Source: Hypholoma sublateritium FD-334 SS-4
Taxonomy: Eukaryota > Basidiomycota > Agaricomycetes > Agaricales > Strophariaceae
Reading direction: 5' to 3'
Assembly (NCBI GenBank): GCA_000827495.1
Contig: KN817554.1
Span: 237,758 to 301,757, forward strand
Length of the DNA: 64,000 nucleotides
A model generated the notes under the pieces. That model saw only the letters and a program-made list of their open reading frames with translations. It was not told the origin of the DNA and did not search any database. Below, piece by piece: positions 34,640-45,865 of the stretch (the first letter of the stretch is position 1; every line of letters starts with the position of its first letter). The translations under genes were made by a program, and so were the position numbers.

Positions 34640-35075
34640 CGAAATATCTATTCAGGCAGCGGGAGAGAAGGGGGGGGGGAAGCCGAACGGACTGGCGAAT
34701 TCAACTCAAGAGACGGGCGAGAAGGGAGCGAGGAGGTTGCCCGGGCGAATGCTACAGGCGCGTGTTGCGAGACCGACCAGGCAAGAAACCGTCGAGTAGG
34801 CGGTCGGTGCGAGCGGACTTGGAAGGTCGACACAAACGGCTGTACAAAAGCCTAAGCGGGCGAATTTTCATCGATGCGCGTTCAGTGGGCCAGCGGGAGG
34901 GACCGGACTGGTGCAATCGGCGTTCGGAAAGAACGAGAAAACGGGCCAAGAGTAGGCTAATTTTCATCGACGCGAACGGCGGCGGGCGGGCGAGAAAACC
35001 AAGGACCTGGGCGGGCGCATGGAGGTTGAACACAAGCTGGAGCCTGAGAGTCATGGCGAGCGGGTCCAACCTTTA
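34640..35075. repeat. Second degenerate purine/GC-rich repeat tract
   Basis: A G- and A-rich tract with recurring CGGGCGAGAA, AGGGAGCGAGGAGG and a duplicated TTTTCATCGAYGCG unit (near 34865 and 34963). It shares CGAGAAGGGAG with the tract at 27225-27530. The plus-strand open frame of 240 codons starting in it (34612-35334) is Arg/Gly-rich without domain character and is judged a composition artefact. Confidence 0.5.
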
Positions 35076-35363
35076 TTTGGTAGTGACGCGTGACAGGCGG
35101 CGGATCTCCGACGACTTGCTTTTCTGCTCATCAACAAGGCGACCATTCGTCTCGAATCTGGACTTTTTCTTTGCTTTTTCTCATATATGCAATCATAGCA
35201 GCTTTTCCTCTTCTCTACTCTGTAACTGTAGTTGCGTAACGACCGGTCACCGGACTCCAGAGCTCCTACTTCCATATTTCGACGAGAACTCAAATATTCA
35301 ACTTCCCGTGGCACTGAGCAGTAAATTAAACTAGTACTCTCAATAAGTACACGGGGCCCAATC
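35076..35363. other. Promoter region of the RSC-subunit gene
   Basis: Under 300 bp between the repeat tract and the ATG at 35364. No clear TATA box. Confidence 0.3.
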
Positions 35364-38297
35364 ATGCCAATCTCGCCGACTCAAAAGGTGGCCATCGAAG
35401 AGGTCATAGCCGCCATTCTAGACGTTACGACACGAGGGAAGCGCCAACTAGCAGCCATGTTCATGGATCTAGTGGACCGTACGGAATGGCCAGAATACTA
35501 CGAGGTGGGTAGCAGCGCGTCTTTGTCGCGCCTCGGAGGCTCATTTCTCTCAAGATCATCCCCGAACCGCGCTGTCTCAACCATATCCAGGCCGGGGTTG
35601 CGAAAGGCCGCTACAAGGAAGCCACGGACGTCTTCACCGACATTTCTCTCGTCTTCTGGAACGCGCTTTTCTACAACGAGGCCGGGAGCCAGATAGCACT
35701 GGACGCGGAGTCTCTGAAGGTGCGTGGCATGGTTGAATGTCCTGTGCTGCGGCGTTGTGACTATGGGCCAGAATGTCTTGGAGACTGAGTGGAAAAAGCG
35801 GCCTGCCTTGCCCCCGACGCGCAGCTCGCCGCCGCCGTCATCAGCGCAGAAGGTGCACGGAACGGAGACGGAGGCACAGCCGTCAACGCAGGACGTGAAG
35901 GAAGAGACGCCTTCCATAGCACCTACCCCTGCGCCACCCACCCCGGCACCTGCGCCTGTAGCACCGGCCCCTCCTGCCGGTGTAGCGCGCGTCATAGCAC
36001 CCTCACAACAAAGTCGCGTCCCCCCGACTGCCAGCACGAGCCAGACGCAGCCCAAACAGGTGCCACTTCGGCCCAAGTCTGTGCAGCAGCCTCCGACGCC
36101 AGACATCGAGGTCGATGTCGTTTCGCCGGATTCGGACGTGCAAGACGAGGACGCGTTTCTGGCGGAGAGGGACCCGCAGAGCGAGGAAATCGTGAAGCAG
36201 CTGGAGAAGGGGCTTCCGAGATGGCCAGGGTTCGGGGACGAGGGATGGATGGACGAAATAAATCCAGTGCGTGACTATTCTCTAACCCTGTGTGTTTTGT
36301 AAACGTTGGGTTTTAGGAACGTTATTCCGACATAGTCCACACAATAAAATCCTTCAAAGACATCCTGTACGTGTGGCACGAAGCTATCTCCTATATTCAT
36401 GGAGTACTGACTGTTGTTATAGCGGAAACCGCCTCGCCATCTGTCTGGAATCGTTACCAGAAGATTCAGCAATGAGCTTGAATCTTTCAAACACGGCGCC
36501 CATTTCTCTCAAACAAATCGAAGTGAGCATCTTGTCAGACTCATCTGTCATGTGAAATGTACTGACATTCTTCAGACTCGCGCCAGACATAAAATGTATA
36601 AGAGTTCCAAGGAATTCGACCTCGAATTTGCAAGGCTATTTGAAAAGGCGCGACGTGTGCACGAGACCGGGAGCGAGACTTACGGCCGAGCACTTCTACT
36701 ACAGGTAAAGCCATTTTGCCATTCCGCAGATATCGTAGTCTCAATATTTGGAACTGTAGCGGCTGTACCAGGCGATCACATCACCGAATCCCCCGAGCGC
36801 TCCGTATACGTCGTCCACGAATTTCGCGTCTTTAAAAGCAGGCCCAGGTAATGTTAAGCCCGTCCACGGCTCCGACGGAGAAGGCGCATCCAATGTGACG
36901 ACCCATCGCGTTGTTACCCGCGACCGAACCTTCGTCGACGAGGTGAACTATAAGGGATGGAAAATTAAACTTGGGGACTGGGTGCACCTCAGCAGCCCAG
37001 ATGACCCTAGTAAACCTATAATTGGCCACGTTTTTAGATGCTGGCTGTCAGATGATACGTGAGTCGGACAGACCCCCAAAAGCAAATCTCTGTTTTCTGA
37101 CGTTGCGCAGTGATAACAAGGGACATCCCGGGATCACAGTGTCGTGGTATTACAGACCAGAGCAGGTTGGTGCCTTGATGCTGTACCTCCGAGCGCCTAT
37201 CTGTCTTCTCATTCCCCCGCCCATAGACATTCCACCCAGCAAACCGTCAGTTCTGGGAAGGAGAAGTGTTCAAAACGAGTGCGTCCCACGTACCCTGTGA
37301 AAGACTGATGCTGACACGCTGGCAGGCCATTTTGCAGACCACCCGGTGGAGGACATCCTCGAGAAGGTAGCGTGTCAGTTCACGGCGCGCCACATACGCG
37401 GGCGGCCGCGGCCGCCCTTCTGGTATGTCGGCTTCCCGCTGTACGTGTGCGACGCGCGGTACAACGACCGCGACCGCGTCTTCGTGCGCATCAAGAACTG
37501 GAACTCGTGTGTGCCTGAGGAGGTCAGACAGACGCCCGAGTTCATGCCCATCTATCCTTTCGAGCGCACAGTGTATCCGGCACGCCTGCCGAGCCCATTT
37601 TTGGCCAAGAGCGCGGGCAAGAGCGCGGCGAAGGGCCCGGGCGGGATCATTCCCGGATCAGCCGACCAGCCGGACGGCCCCGGCGACAGCGAAGGCGCGA
37701 AGAGGCGAACGCGCAACAACACACCGCTCAGGAATACGCCCAGCGCGCCGCCGGTGCCCACGCAGTACCAGGCGACGCACACCAGCTATATCCAGCCGTA
37801 CACCGCGCCACGCGCTTCCGGCCCAGACAGATCGGTGGTGTCTGCAGCTGGGGGTCTGGTGGCGATTGGGGGGCCCGGCCAGGTGGAGAAGCTCGCTCCC
37901 GAAACAGGTCAGTGGGCTGCATCCGTATTGGGGGAGGGGGCGCCGCTGTTCGCCGGGCTTTCATGTTTCGAGTTTCAATTGTCCATGCGTCCTTTTGCCT
38001 TTCGCTGATCGAGTAATGCCTTGCTGATCAATTTGGTATACAGCTAAGCTGTTTGACCGCGACCCAGATACTGGCGAGGTGCTGTGGTTTGCAGCCCCTC
38101 CTCTGAATCTTCCCCGCGCACGGGGTCCGCGGCACAGTCTTGAATATTTGCAATTTCTGGCGCGCAAGCGAAAGCAGGGACAAACACACGGGAGCATCGA
38201 GGACTATGACGATGCCCCCGCCAAGCGTCCAAGAAATATCCCAACAGTGACGGAGACGACTATACAAGTCTTGAAGGAGCTGTCGTTTGATGGATAA
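35364..38297 (+). CDS. RSC1: RSC chromatin-remodelling complex subunit, Rsc1/Rsc2-type (two bromodomains plus BAH)
   Basis: Rsc1/Rsc2 are alternative subunits of the nuclear RSC remodeller; they read acetylated histones and contact nucleosomes. ATG at 35364. Bromodomain 1 (about residues 10-115): AAMFMDLVDRTEWPEYYEVI, PEPRCLNHIQAGVAKGRYKE, and VFWNALFYNEAGSQI with the acetyl-lysine-binding Asn. A Pro-rich linker with two acidic patches follows. Bromodomain 2 holds WPGFGDEGWMDEINPERYSD and EFARLFEKARRVHETGSETY. The BAH domain starts WKIKLGDWVHLSSPDDPSKP and runs through TVSWYYRPEQTFHPANRQFW, then FWEGEVFKTSHFADHPVEDI and FWYVGFPLYVCDARYNDRDR. After a low-complexity stretch the end is conserved: LWFAAPPLNLPRARGPRHSL, then LEYLQFLARKRKQ. 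Stop at 38297. About ten introns, all near 50-70 nt. The single gene probably covers both yeast paralogues. Confidence 0.93.
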
Positions 38298-39252
38298 TTC
38301 TCTATGCTCTTTTTGATAATCACACCTTTGACCCGCTATTATTAGGCACGGTTATTTCGTATCCTGAAGATTGTACTTGCTCTAATGTTGATGTTTTTTC
38401 CGTTTCGTGGTTTTTCTTAGGAAATGTTGATGTATGAGCTCGAGAATCGAGCATCGAAGCGTATATGATGCGCGCAACTCTTCCTTGTCGTTCGTTTGGT
38501 GATGTTCCAGTCCGGCCTTGGTGGCCTTGCATATTAGATCAAATATGTTTGATCCCGCTAGCAACGGCTTGCTCATCGTCACAGCCTATCACCTAGATGC
38601 TCCCCTTACACCCGAATGCCCTCAAACTTGATTGAAGGCGCAGACTTGGGGCATCGTTGATGCTGCTCTTTCTGCTGAAGCGGGTAAGCGGGGTATCTTT
38701 ATTTAGACTTTATCTTTGGCATTTGCGCCAGTCCTACCCCCTCAACGTTAAACAAGCGTTAACATAAGGCCCTGAAGGGGCGGAGAGATGGTAACCATTT
38801 TTTGGCGTACATCCGGGGTACATACTAAACGCCTGAATTGTTTCAGCTGTAATCGTTTGGAATGACTCTATGAGGTATGTGTGCTAGTACTAGAGTGTGC
38901 AATGGGCCTTAATTTCTCATTTGCTATCCTTCAGTGCACACAGCGCTGGCAGCGCGCCATTTCACGCTGCTTCCCCAAGTATCCCATCTGATTCAAAAGC
39001 TGTCCGGTTCGCATGGTCCCAGAAAATTGCCGACATATGGAAAGAGATGCCTGGCGCATCGGAATTGCCGATGCCGTGCCTACACACCAGCGCTCATTTT
39101 AGATAGATCTCGGCCCAATCGCCGATCTTCCGCCATGCGTTACATATATATCCTAAATTCACTGTTTATCTAGTCGCTGCAGGTCCGTTCTTGTTCGGAT
39201 TCTTCGCTTTCCCCCCCTCCGAAGTCCTCGCAAGCCATCTCCTCCCCCTGCA
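38298..39252. other. Intergenic, RSC subunit to single-TM protein
   Basis: 955 bp without recognisable gene. An AT-only run ACATATATAT near 39142 could serve as a weak TATA element about 100 nt before the next ATG. Confidence 0.35.
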
Positions 39253-40902
39253 ATGCTGCGCAAATCAAAGCTCTTCGTGATTGTCGCCGTATCGACTCTG
39301 GTGGCGGGTATGCGGTTGGAATCGAGGGCGGCGCAAACATCCGCGATATGTTCTTCGGATTTTGCTTGGACGCAGAACTCGAAGGGAGCTTCACCTTGTC
39401 AAGTAGCCGCTTCTGTGGATGCGTTGTGCAATAACGGAAGTGAGTGTGCATGCTCGATCAGTCTTTATCCAAAGTTTATGTCTGGTGCAGATTGGGTCAT
39501 TGGCGCGCTGAACTCGAGTGTCATGTACGCGAATCCGTCCCCCGTGAACGGTACAGCGTCTATCTGTACTTGGTATGTTACTTCAATTGTGTCGCAAACG
39601 TTCTTTCTCAATGAGATTGGTAGTTCATGGGCCTCCTACAATCTGCTCAGCGCATGTATTGCATGCCAGGGATTCCCAGAACAGACAGCACAGTATGTTA
39701 ATTTCACCACTCGTAATCATTATAATCTCATATTCTATAAGGTGGACAGTTTATTCTTTTGGCTGCGCCGGTCTGGAGTCGACCACGTCAGTGTTCCCTC
39801 TTATCCTTTAATTCGATTTAGGCAGAACAAAAGTCCCTAGGTTTTTCCCTGCCAATGTTACTCTGCCCTCTTCTGTCGCTATCCCCGCCTGGGCACAGAA
39901 AAATCGTAAGCCTCTATGACTATATCTAACTTGTATCACTAACCAGTCATGTAGCTACCCAATGGACCGATGAAACATTCAATACAGCTGAAGCCAAAAA
40001 CATTTCTGCAGAGGGTGCGTTGAGCGTTCTTCAACGTAGAACATCAAGGGTCTTAACAATATCATGTAGGCATCCCTGACTTTGTTAGCGGTGCCCCGTC
40101 CACCACACACAAGAAGTCAAACGTCGGCCCAATCGTAGGTGGTGTCCTAGGCGGATTAATTGTTCTGGTCGGAGCCGCCATCGTCGCCTTTTGGATGATA
40201 CGTCGACACCGAAAAGTAAACCATGGCGTATCTGCTCCCATGCACATCAGACCAGAACATCATGCGCGCAATATGTCAGAAATGTCTGCCGCGTCGATGT
40301 TGAAGCTTCCAGAAGTCGGTGGCTATACGCAGATGCCGCCGACTCCAGCCAGCCCGACGATGACCTCGAGCATGCTTTCACTCAACTACTTCACCAGGAG
40401 AAGTGTTGCATCTCCACCGCCAGTGTCCATTCGACAAACGACACCCGGCCCCCGCGAGGACGTCATCGAGCCATACAGTCTACCGCCAACTGTCGACAAC
40501 TTTGATAGGGATAGGAAGCGTGCTCACGGTCCTCAGCCAATATATGGCAACCCCTCCGACCCCCCTCCGATGCGAGTGGATAGCACACGCCCTCAGACGC
40601 CCACGCGGGGGAGGTTCAACCCGCCACCTTATGTGCCGTCTTCGCCCGGATCCTCATCAACTGGGCAGCGTCCTCGTCACCTCGAAAAGCAGCCATCCAC
40701 AGACACGCAGCACTCTCTGACCTCGAGCAGGAATGGCGGCACTCACACTCACAGCCCAAACGCGAGCGGCTCCGGAATGCCAAGCATGATCACACAAGTG
40801 GAACGGGCGAATGCAACATCGCCAGCACACGGCCGTACACTCAGCGGAGAATCTCGCGACGAGAAAGGTGTACACAGCGTGAGCCCCAGTGACATTGCTT
40901 AA
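39253..40902 (+). CDS. Secreted/single-pass membrane protein with Ser/Pro-rich cytosolic tail
   Basis: A receptor-like architecture frequent in basidiomycetes, function unknown. ATG at 39253: MLRKSKLFVIVAVSTLVAGM looks like a signal peptide. The ectodomain is Cys-rich with sequons: GASPCQVAASVDALCNN, then across introns GNWVIGALNSSVMY, ASICTCSWASYNLLSACIAC, FPANVTLPSSVAIPAWAQKN and NPTQWTDETFNTAEAKNIS. The paired CxC and CxxC (SICTCSW, ACIACQG) are the family mark. One TM helix follows a GG-rich linker: GGVLGGLIVLVGAAIVAFWM (near 40140-40197), with the basic stop-transfer IRRHRK. The roughly 230-residue tail is Ser/Pro/Thr-rich with MPPTPASPTMTSSMLSLNYF. Stop at 40902. Four to five introns, all in the ectodomain. 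A mucin-like sensor is possible. Confidence 0.8.
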
Positions 40903-42876
40903 CAGTTATTTTCTCTTTCCAACGGACACGGGGGTACGATGCGAAATGATGTGTTGTTGTAATGTTATACATGATACGATATTGCGATAGGATATAGCTC
41001 TCATGCCTACGGATTGTTTACCTGAATACTACGTGTTCTAGGCTTGAGTAATAATAGAAATGTATTGTTTGTATTCGTTCAAGAGGCTAGTGCCATATGC
41101 CGCACTCACGTCCAATCTGTCAAATGCCAAACGAGAGACCGCATGACGAGGCAGCTGACGCTTTCACCGACGGCGAGCAAGTAATGTTCCATTTCCCTGC
41201 GTTATCAAATCTGTATATGGTTCTAACTGCTGAATGTGCATACGCGGCGTTGACCTGGGCGCCTACTCTAAATATTGTGGAGTAATTACCGAACTGCAGA
41301 GACGAGAGTCACATAGCATGTCAAAGAAGCATTCATCCGCAGTCGAAGTATGCTAAATATTCCTTGCTACCGATGTTCTCCGTCTACCTTCGAGGCGCTG
41401 TGTGGCGATCTTTCCGTACAGACAAGATTACTATCAAGAACAGAGCAAACAAAGGCACTGGCTCGGGTACAACTGACCCCCCTGTGGCAAGTGGACCAGT
41501 GCTTCTTTCTGTTTAGTTTTTCTGCTGTGTCCACTGCATCGGGCCTTGTCATCGGATAAGGCAAAACCTCCTTGCCGAGGACCTAGAAGGCCAGAGAAGA
41601 CCTGCAAATTTCATGGAATACACATGGTCTATGTCCCACGTACATTAACAGCGGTACAGCGTCGGGTCACTGCTTATTTCATTAAACCCCGACAGTAGTT
41701 AGAGAGACAGCACAGGGAACGACAAGCACACCCGAGATTAAAAGCGGCGAAGGTCGCAAACTTCACTTTGTGCGTCCAGCGCCTCGATGTACTGGTCCAG
41801 TCAGCAGGTACATCTGTAGACACGGCGAACTTGAGCGTCGTGTATGTGGGCATTCATTCATCAAGTGCTAAATCCAGCTGGCCGATTGGGACTCACGCAG
41901 TCGCCGGGCGAAGTGTACGCGCAAAGGTGTACCCACCGCCTGAAAGACTGCCTATATCTATATATGTGCTGTAGACCACACGGACGTCGAACAGGCGTAT
42001 CAGTTTCTCGGAAAGTTGGGGTGATATCTCTCCAGGACATTGGGAAAGATGCACTGTATCACAGCTGATCAATACCCTCTGCCCCTCCAGAAAAAGACAA
42101 GGTACAGCCCCGTTAAAGAAGCCGTGTATACCCGCTACACACCATTCACCATTGATTGTGTTTAAGTTCGGCGCTCACTGCCAGAGGTCCAGCTTTCAAA
42201 TCACAGATGGAAGTACCACTGGACAAATGCGTCAGAGGTCGTGATGATCGTTGAAGCGAAGTGAGAATATCCGTTCCCAAGAGGCACATGATGGCACGAT
42301 CGCGTTGATAGCCCGGCAGGTTTTGCCACAGTACGCCGCCAGACAGAATGTGGCGAAGATCAGGGGAGAATAGCACGCGAGCCTGAGCACTCAACGGGAG
42401 GAGCACAGCTTCTGTCGAGCACTCGCTGCGCGGGAGGTGCTGTGCCAAATTTGAAAACCCGCGAACGCTGCGCGTATATATGCGGAGGTATCGGCAGGAC
42501 CAGTGGACCAGAGGGCGTATCCGTCAATTAGGCGATGAATTCGGAGATGCAAATAAAAAGAGTCGGTCTTCGTGGGCCTGCATTGTCGTGGTCGACACAG
42601 GACAGGAAGAGCTACGTCATATAGAATCAACGTCTCTAGTTCATTTGCCCTGTCATGAGTTCATCGCATCACTTCTAAGGGAGTATTCACAATCAGAACG
42701 ACGACATGGATGGAATTCCGAGAAAAGTGATATAGTAAATGGACGAGGCCCCAGGTTAATGCCGCAGAGGCAGCTGCTACATAGAATGACGTGAGTACAG
42801 GAAGCGACAAAGTAACTTATCACAAGATGAAAGGATGAATGTGATGAGCACATGCAAGAATGCAGATGCCCAGATT
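40903..42876. other. Long intergenic region
   Basis: 1.97 kb, downstream sides of both flanking genes. Open frames on both strands (for example 42146-42448 minus, 42480-42794 plus) overlap one another and lack motifs. No RNA gene or repeat recognised. Confidence 0.4.
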
Positions 42877-44231
42877 TTAGATTCCGGCTCCTCCAGTCAC
42901 CTCCAGCGTGTGGCCAGAGACATACGATGCCAGAGGAGATGCTAGGCTGATACATATTTGTTAGTGAAAAGCGTATGTGTGACGTGTATAAAGAGCTTCG
43001 ACGCACAAGAGCACAGATCCAGCGGCATCCTCGGGAGAGCCGCCGCGCCTCAGCGGGATGAGCGGGTATGCTTCTTCAGCTTGGGCAGTGGTGGCGGGGC
43101 GCGCTGCCCCCGGGACACCAAGCGCAACCTTCTTCCCGTCAATCTCAATAGTCACACCGGCCTCTTTCGACGCAGTCAGGCTGTACACCGCATTAGAACA
43201 ATCATTCTGGCGGCGCAGTGCGCAGACATACCGCGTATGGATCAGCCCGAACGCAACAGTGTTCGCGCGCACGCCGAAGGGGCCCCACTCCTTCGCGATG
43301 GTCTTCGTAAGCCCAATGACGGCCGCCTTCGCCGCCGCGTAGTTCGCCTGGCCGACGTTCCCGTGCAGGCCCGACGTCGAGGACACGTTGATGACCGAGC
43401 GGTTCTCGCGCTGCTCGGGCTTCAGGCGGAAGTACGGCGCGGCCTGGCGGATGAGGCGGAACGGCGCGCGCACGTGGATCTTGAGGATGATGTCGAACGT
43501 CTCGTCCGGCGTCGTGTGCAGCATCTTGTCGAACGTGAACCCGGCGTTGTTCACGATGTGGTTGATCTTGCCGAATTTCCTGTGGGTTTTTTGTGAGATT
43601 TATTGTGTCGGGAATGGGGGCGTTGCGACGCACTGTACTGTGGCGTCTACGATCTTCTTGGGGAAGTCGTCCGCGCCGACGTCACCCGCGACAGACAGCA
43701 CCTTGCCGCCGATCGCTTTAATTTCGCCCTCGACAGTTTCGAGGCGCTTGGCGTCGATGCTACGGCACAAATATAATTAGAATGCGAGTGGACTGAAATA
43801 GGCCGGGAACATACTCGCTGATGACAACGCTAGCTCCCTCTTTAGCAAAAAGAAGAGCGGTGGAGCGTCCAATACCCTATAAGCAGCGGTAGTATTCAGT
43901 AATTATACACCCATATTAGGGGAGCAGATCTATGAACCTGGCCAGCACCTGTTGAAAGAGGAGTCAGGTCAGTCAACCATCACAGCCCGAACAACACATG
44001 GCAGGAGACGCCGCTGCTTAGGGCCTCAGCTCAACGTGCACAGCACGTATAGTACTATGCACAAGCTACAGTCGCCGTGCACACCACCACCCAGCACGCA
44101 AAGCAACCGAGCGCGGATCCAGTATGGCAACGAGCAGGCTCACCAGTGATGATTGCAACCTCCCCCGCAAGCAGCCCACGGCCGTAGGTGTTCGTGACGT
44201 GTCCAGAGACCTGAGCGAGACGGTCGGCCAT
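42877..44231 (-). CDS. Short-chain dehydrogenase/reductase, FabG-like
   Basis: NAD(P)H-dependent oxidoreductase of the classical SDR type, closest in pattern to 3-oxoacyl-ACP reductase-like fungal proteins. ATG at 44231: MADRLAQVSGHVTNTYGRGL, then LAGEVAIIT. The cofactor motif TGAGQGIGRS is assembled over three exons: the first ends at 44144, an 11-nt microexon (43938-43948) supplies most of GAGQ, and the next starts GIGRSTALLFAKEGASVVIS. Further: SVAGDVGADDFPKKI, the NNAG motif in INHIVNNAGFTFDKMLHTTP, the catalytic Ser in SVINVSSTSGLHGNVGQAN, and YAAAKAAVIGLTKTIAKEWG (YxxxK). Then FGVRANTVAFGLIHTR. The end after the last intron is LASPLASYVSGHTLEVTGGA, then GI and the stop at 42877. About 300 residues. 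All catalytic residues are present, so activity is expected; the substrate is not known. Confidence 0.92.
43938..43948 (-). other. 11-nt microexon of the SDR gene
   Basis: GTGCTGGCCAG on the minus strand, preceded by TTTCAACAG and followed by GTTCAT. It enters in phase 1 and leaves in phase 0, joining ACT-G to GGT-ATT-GGA so that TGAGQGIG is complete. Skipping it would break both frame and motif. Confidence 0.85.
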
Positions 44232-44556
44232 CGCTGTAGTTTTTCAAGGGGGCAAACGAAGAACGGAGGGGAGAGAGCACGCAGTGGTTGGTCGGGTTCG
44301 CGCCATTTGAAACAACTTGAACATCAGGGGAGTGGGTATTCCGGTCCCCGGATTTGCATATGCCGGAGGCCACGTGCTTGCCGCCGGCTGCAGGGCCGGC
44401 AAGTTTTCGGCGCTCGGCGCTCGCGGCGGTGCGCCGCGTCGTGCCCTGTCTGGCGTCTGGACAAAAAAGCTGAAGTATTTCGCTGCATATCTGGTGTTGG
44501 TCTTTAATCAGATAGCGCGTCTCAAACATTTTTAAAACAAAGTAATAAAGTCGAAG

Positions 44557-44586
44557 GCTCGATGCAAGCTCGATGCAAGCTCGAAG
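44557..44586 (+). repeat. Short tandem repeat, GCTCGATGCAA unit
   Basis: Two exact 11-nt copies (44557-44567, 44568-44578) and a partial third. Confidence 0.7.
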
Positions 44587-45050
44587 GGTCGAAGTACCAA
44601 CGAAGTACCCGTTGTATTTTCTACGGCTTCACGGCCGTGGCTCAATCAAATTAGCACGCCTTATAAAGTGCGCACTCGTCGACAGGCGTATCAGAAAAAT
44701 ATCGCTGTACCACGATAATACGCTGCCAACAATCCCAGGACCTACTTCAAGTTACTGGTATGCGCGTTGTTACCGTCCAATGCCCATAGAATGGCCATGC
44801 GGCACTCACGACACCACCACTTCGCGCAAATTCTCACACCTAGATATTCAGCTTTTAAATCTGCAGCTGCGAGCCAAGGCGGTCTTCCTGAGCAACTGTG
44901 CAGCGGCCGCTGCGCAACGGGCCTCCGGGGCGGGGCCGCACACATATTACGTTAATAGGCGCATAGCGGTCCACGGCGCACGGGGCGATGTAAGTGGATG
45001 GGGGCGCGAGCTTATGAGGCGCGGGTGTGCGCATAAATATCCAATTACCC

Positions 45051-45353
45051 CGTGCGTATGCGCGAAGGGCCAAGCGGAAGAAAGAGCGGTTTGGGTGTCA
45101 TGGGTAGCAAGCAAGGCGGCGACGGAGCCGTGGAAAGCCTGTGCATAGAAATCATCCACCCCAAACTCGAAAACGCCGTCGGCTATTCGCTTTCCCAGCC
45201 GTACGGGTCGCCCGCAGACTCGGGAACCCAGTAATTGGGGATTTATCAACACCAGCGCGCGGCGCGATACGAGCAGATAACTAGAGCCCACAGTTTGCGC
45301 AGCGCGGCCGTCCGATATCCGCTGAATCATCACTTCGTGCGTATGCGCGAAGG
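45051..45353 (+). repeat. Pair of 18-nt exact direct repeats
   Basis: CGTGCGTATGCGCGAAGG occurs at 45051-45068 and again at 45336-45353. The core TGCGTATGCGCG is partly palindromic. Confidence 0.7.
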
Positions 45354-45865
45354 AGTGCGCCGCGCAGTTATTTGGGAGCACGGGGGCCGCTGCAGGGACG
45401 CCTACTGCACGAGGTGTTGGAATGCACGGTACTCTAATCGTCGTGTATTTTTTATGAAGGCGTTGTTTTCGGTTTGTTTGTATAGACCTCAGCCGGCGGC
45501 CGGGCGGCGCCTGCGTCTTAGCGCGCGCGTGTGCTACCGTTATGCATACGATTACAACTTATAAGCAATCGAAGATCCTGCGCCGCATAGAGGACCGCGG
45601 CGTATTTCCCACAGAGCACCTCCCTCGTACGCGACGCGGCGCCCGGCGCTTACAGGCTAATAGCGCTGATGAAAAGGTGAACGAAAGACCCGTCTACCCA
45701 AGCGCTCGTACGTCTCGTCGACAAATTATGGTACAATTTACATCTGGGTATGTATATCCCCCGCCCCAAGTGAGCCCCCACGCTATTCCTATTCCTACAC
45801 CGCATCCAACTCATCTACTGCAGCCCAAAAAAGCATATCAAAAACCCCCTAAAACACCAGTCCCC

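Larger units (their letters stand above)
44232..45865. other. Intergenic, SDR promoter side to zinc-finger 3' end
   Basis: 1.63 kb, increasingly GC-rich. It contains a short tandem repeat at 44557 and an 18-nt direct repeat. A 191-codon ATG frame at 44573-45148 has no domain character and begins in the tandem repeat. Confidence 0.4.

Noticed and set aside
34612..35334. 240-codon plus-strand open frame
   Set aside because: Arg/Gly-rich product of the purine-rich repeat tract; no domain character and no sign of splicing.
42146..42794. Overlapping 100-codon frames on both strands
   Set aside because: No motif, no splice consensus linking them to neighbours.
44573..45148. 191-codon ATG open frame
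   Set aside because: Begins inside a short tandem repeat, overlaps equally long minus-strand frames, and the peptide resembles no family.
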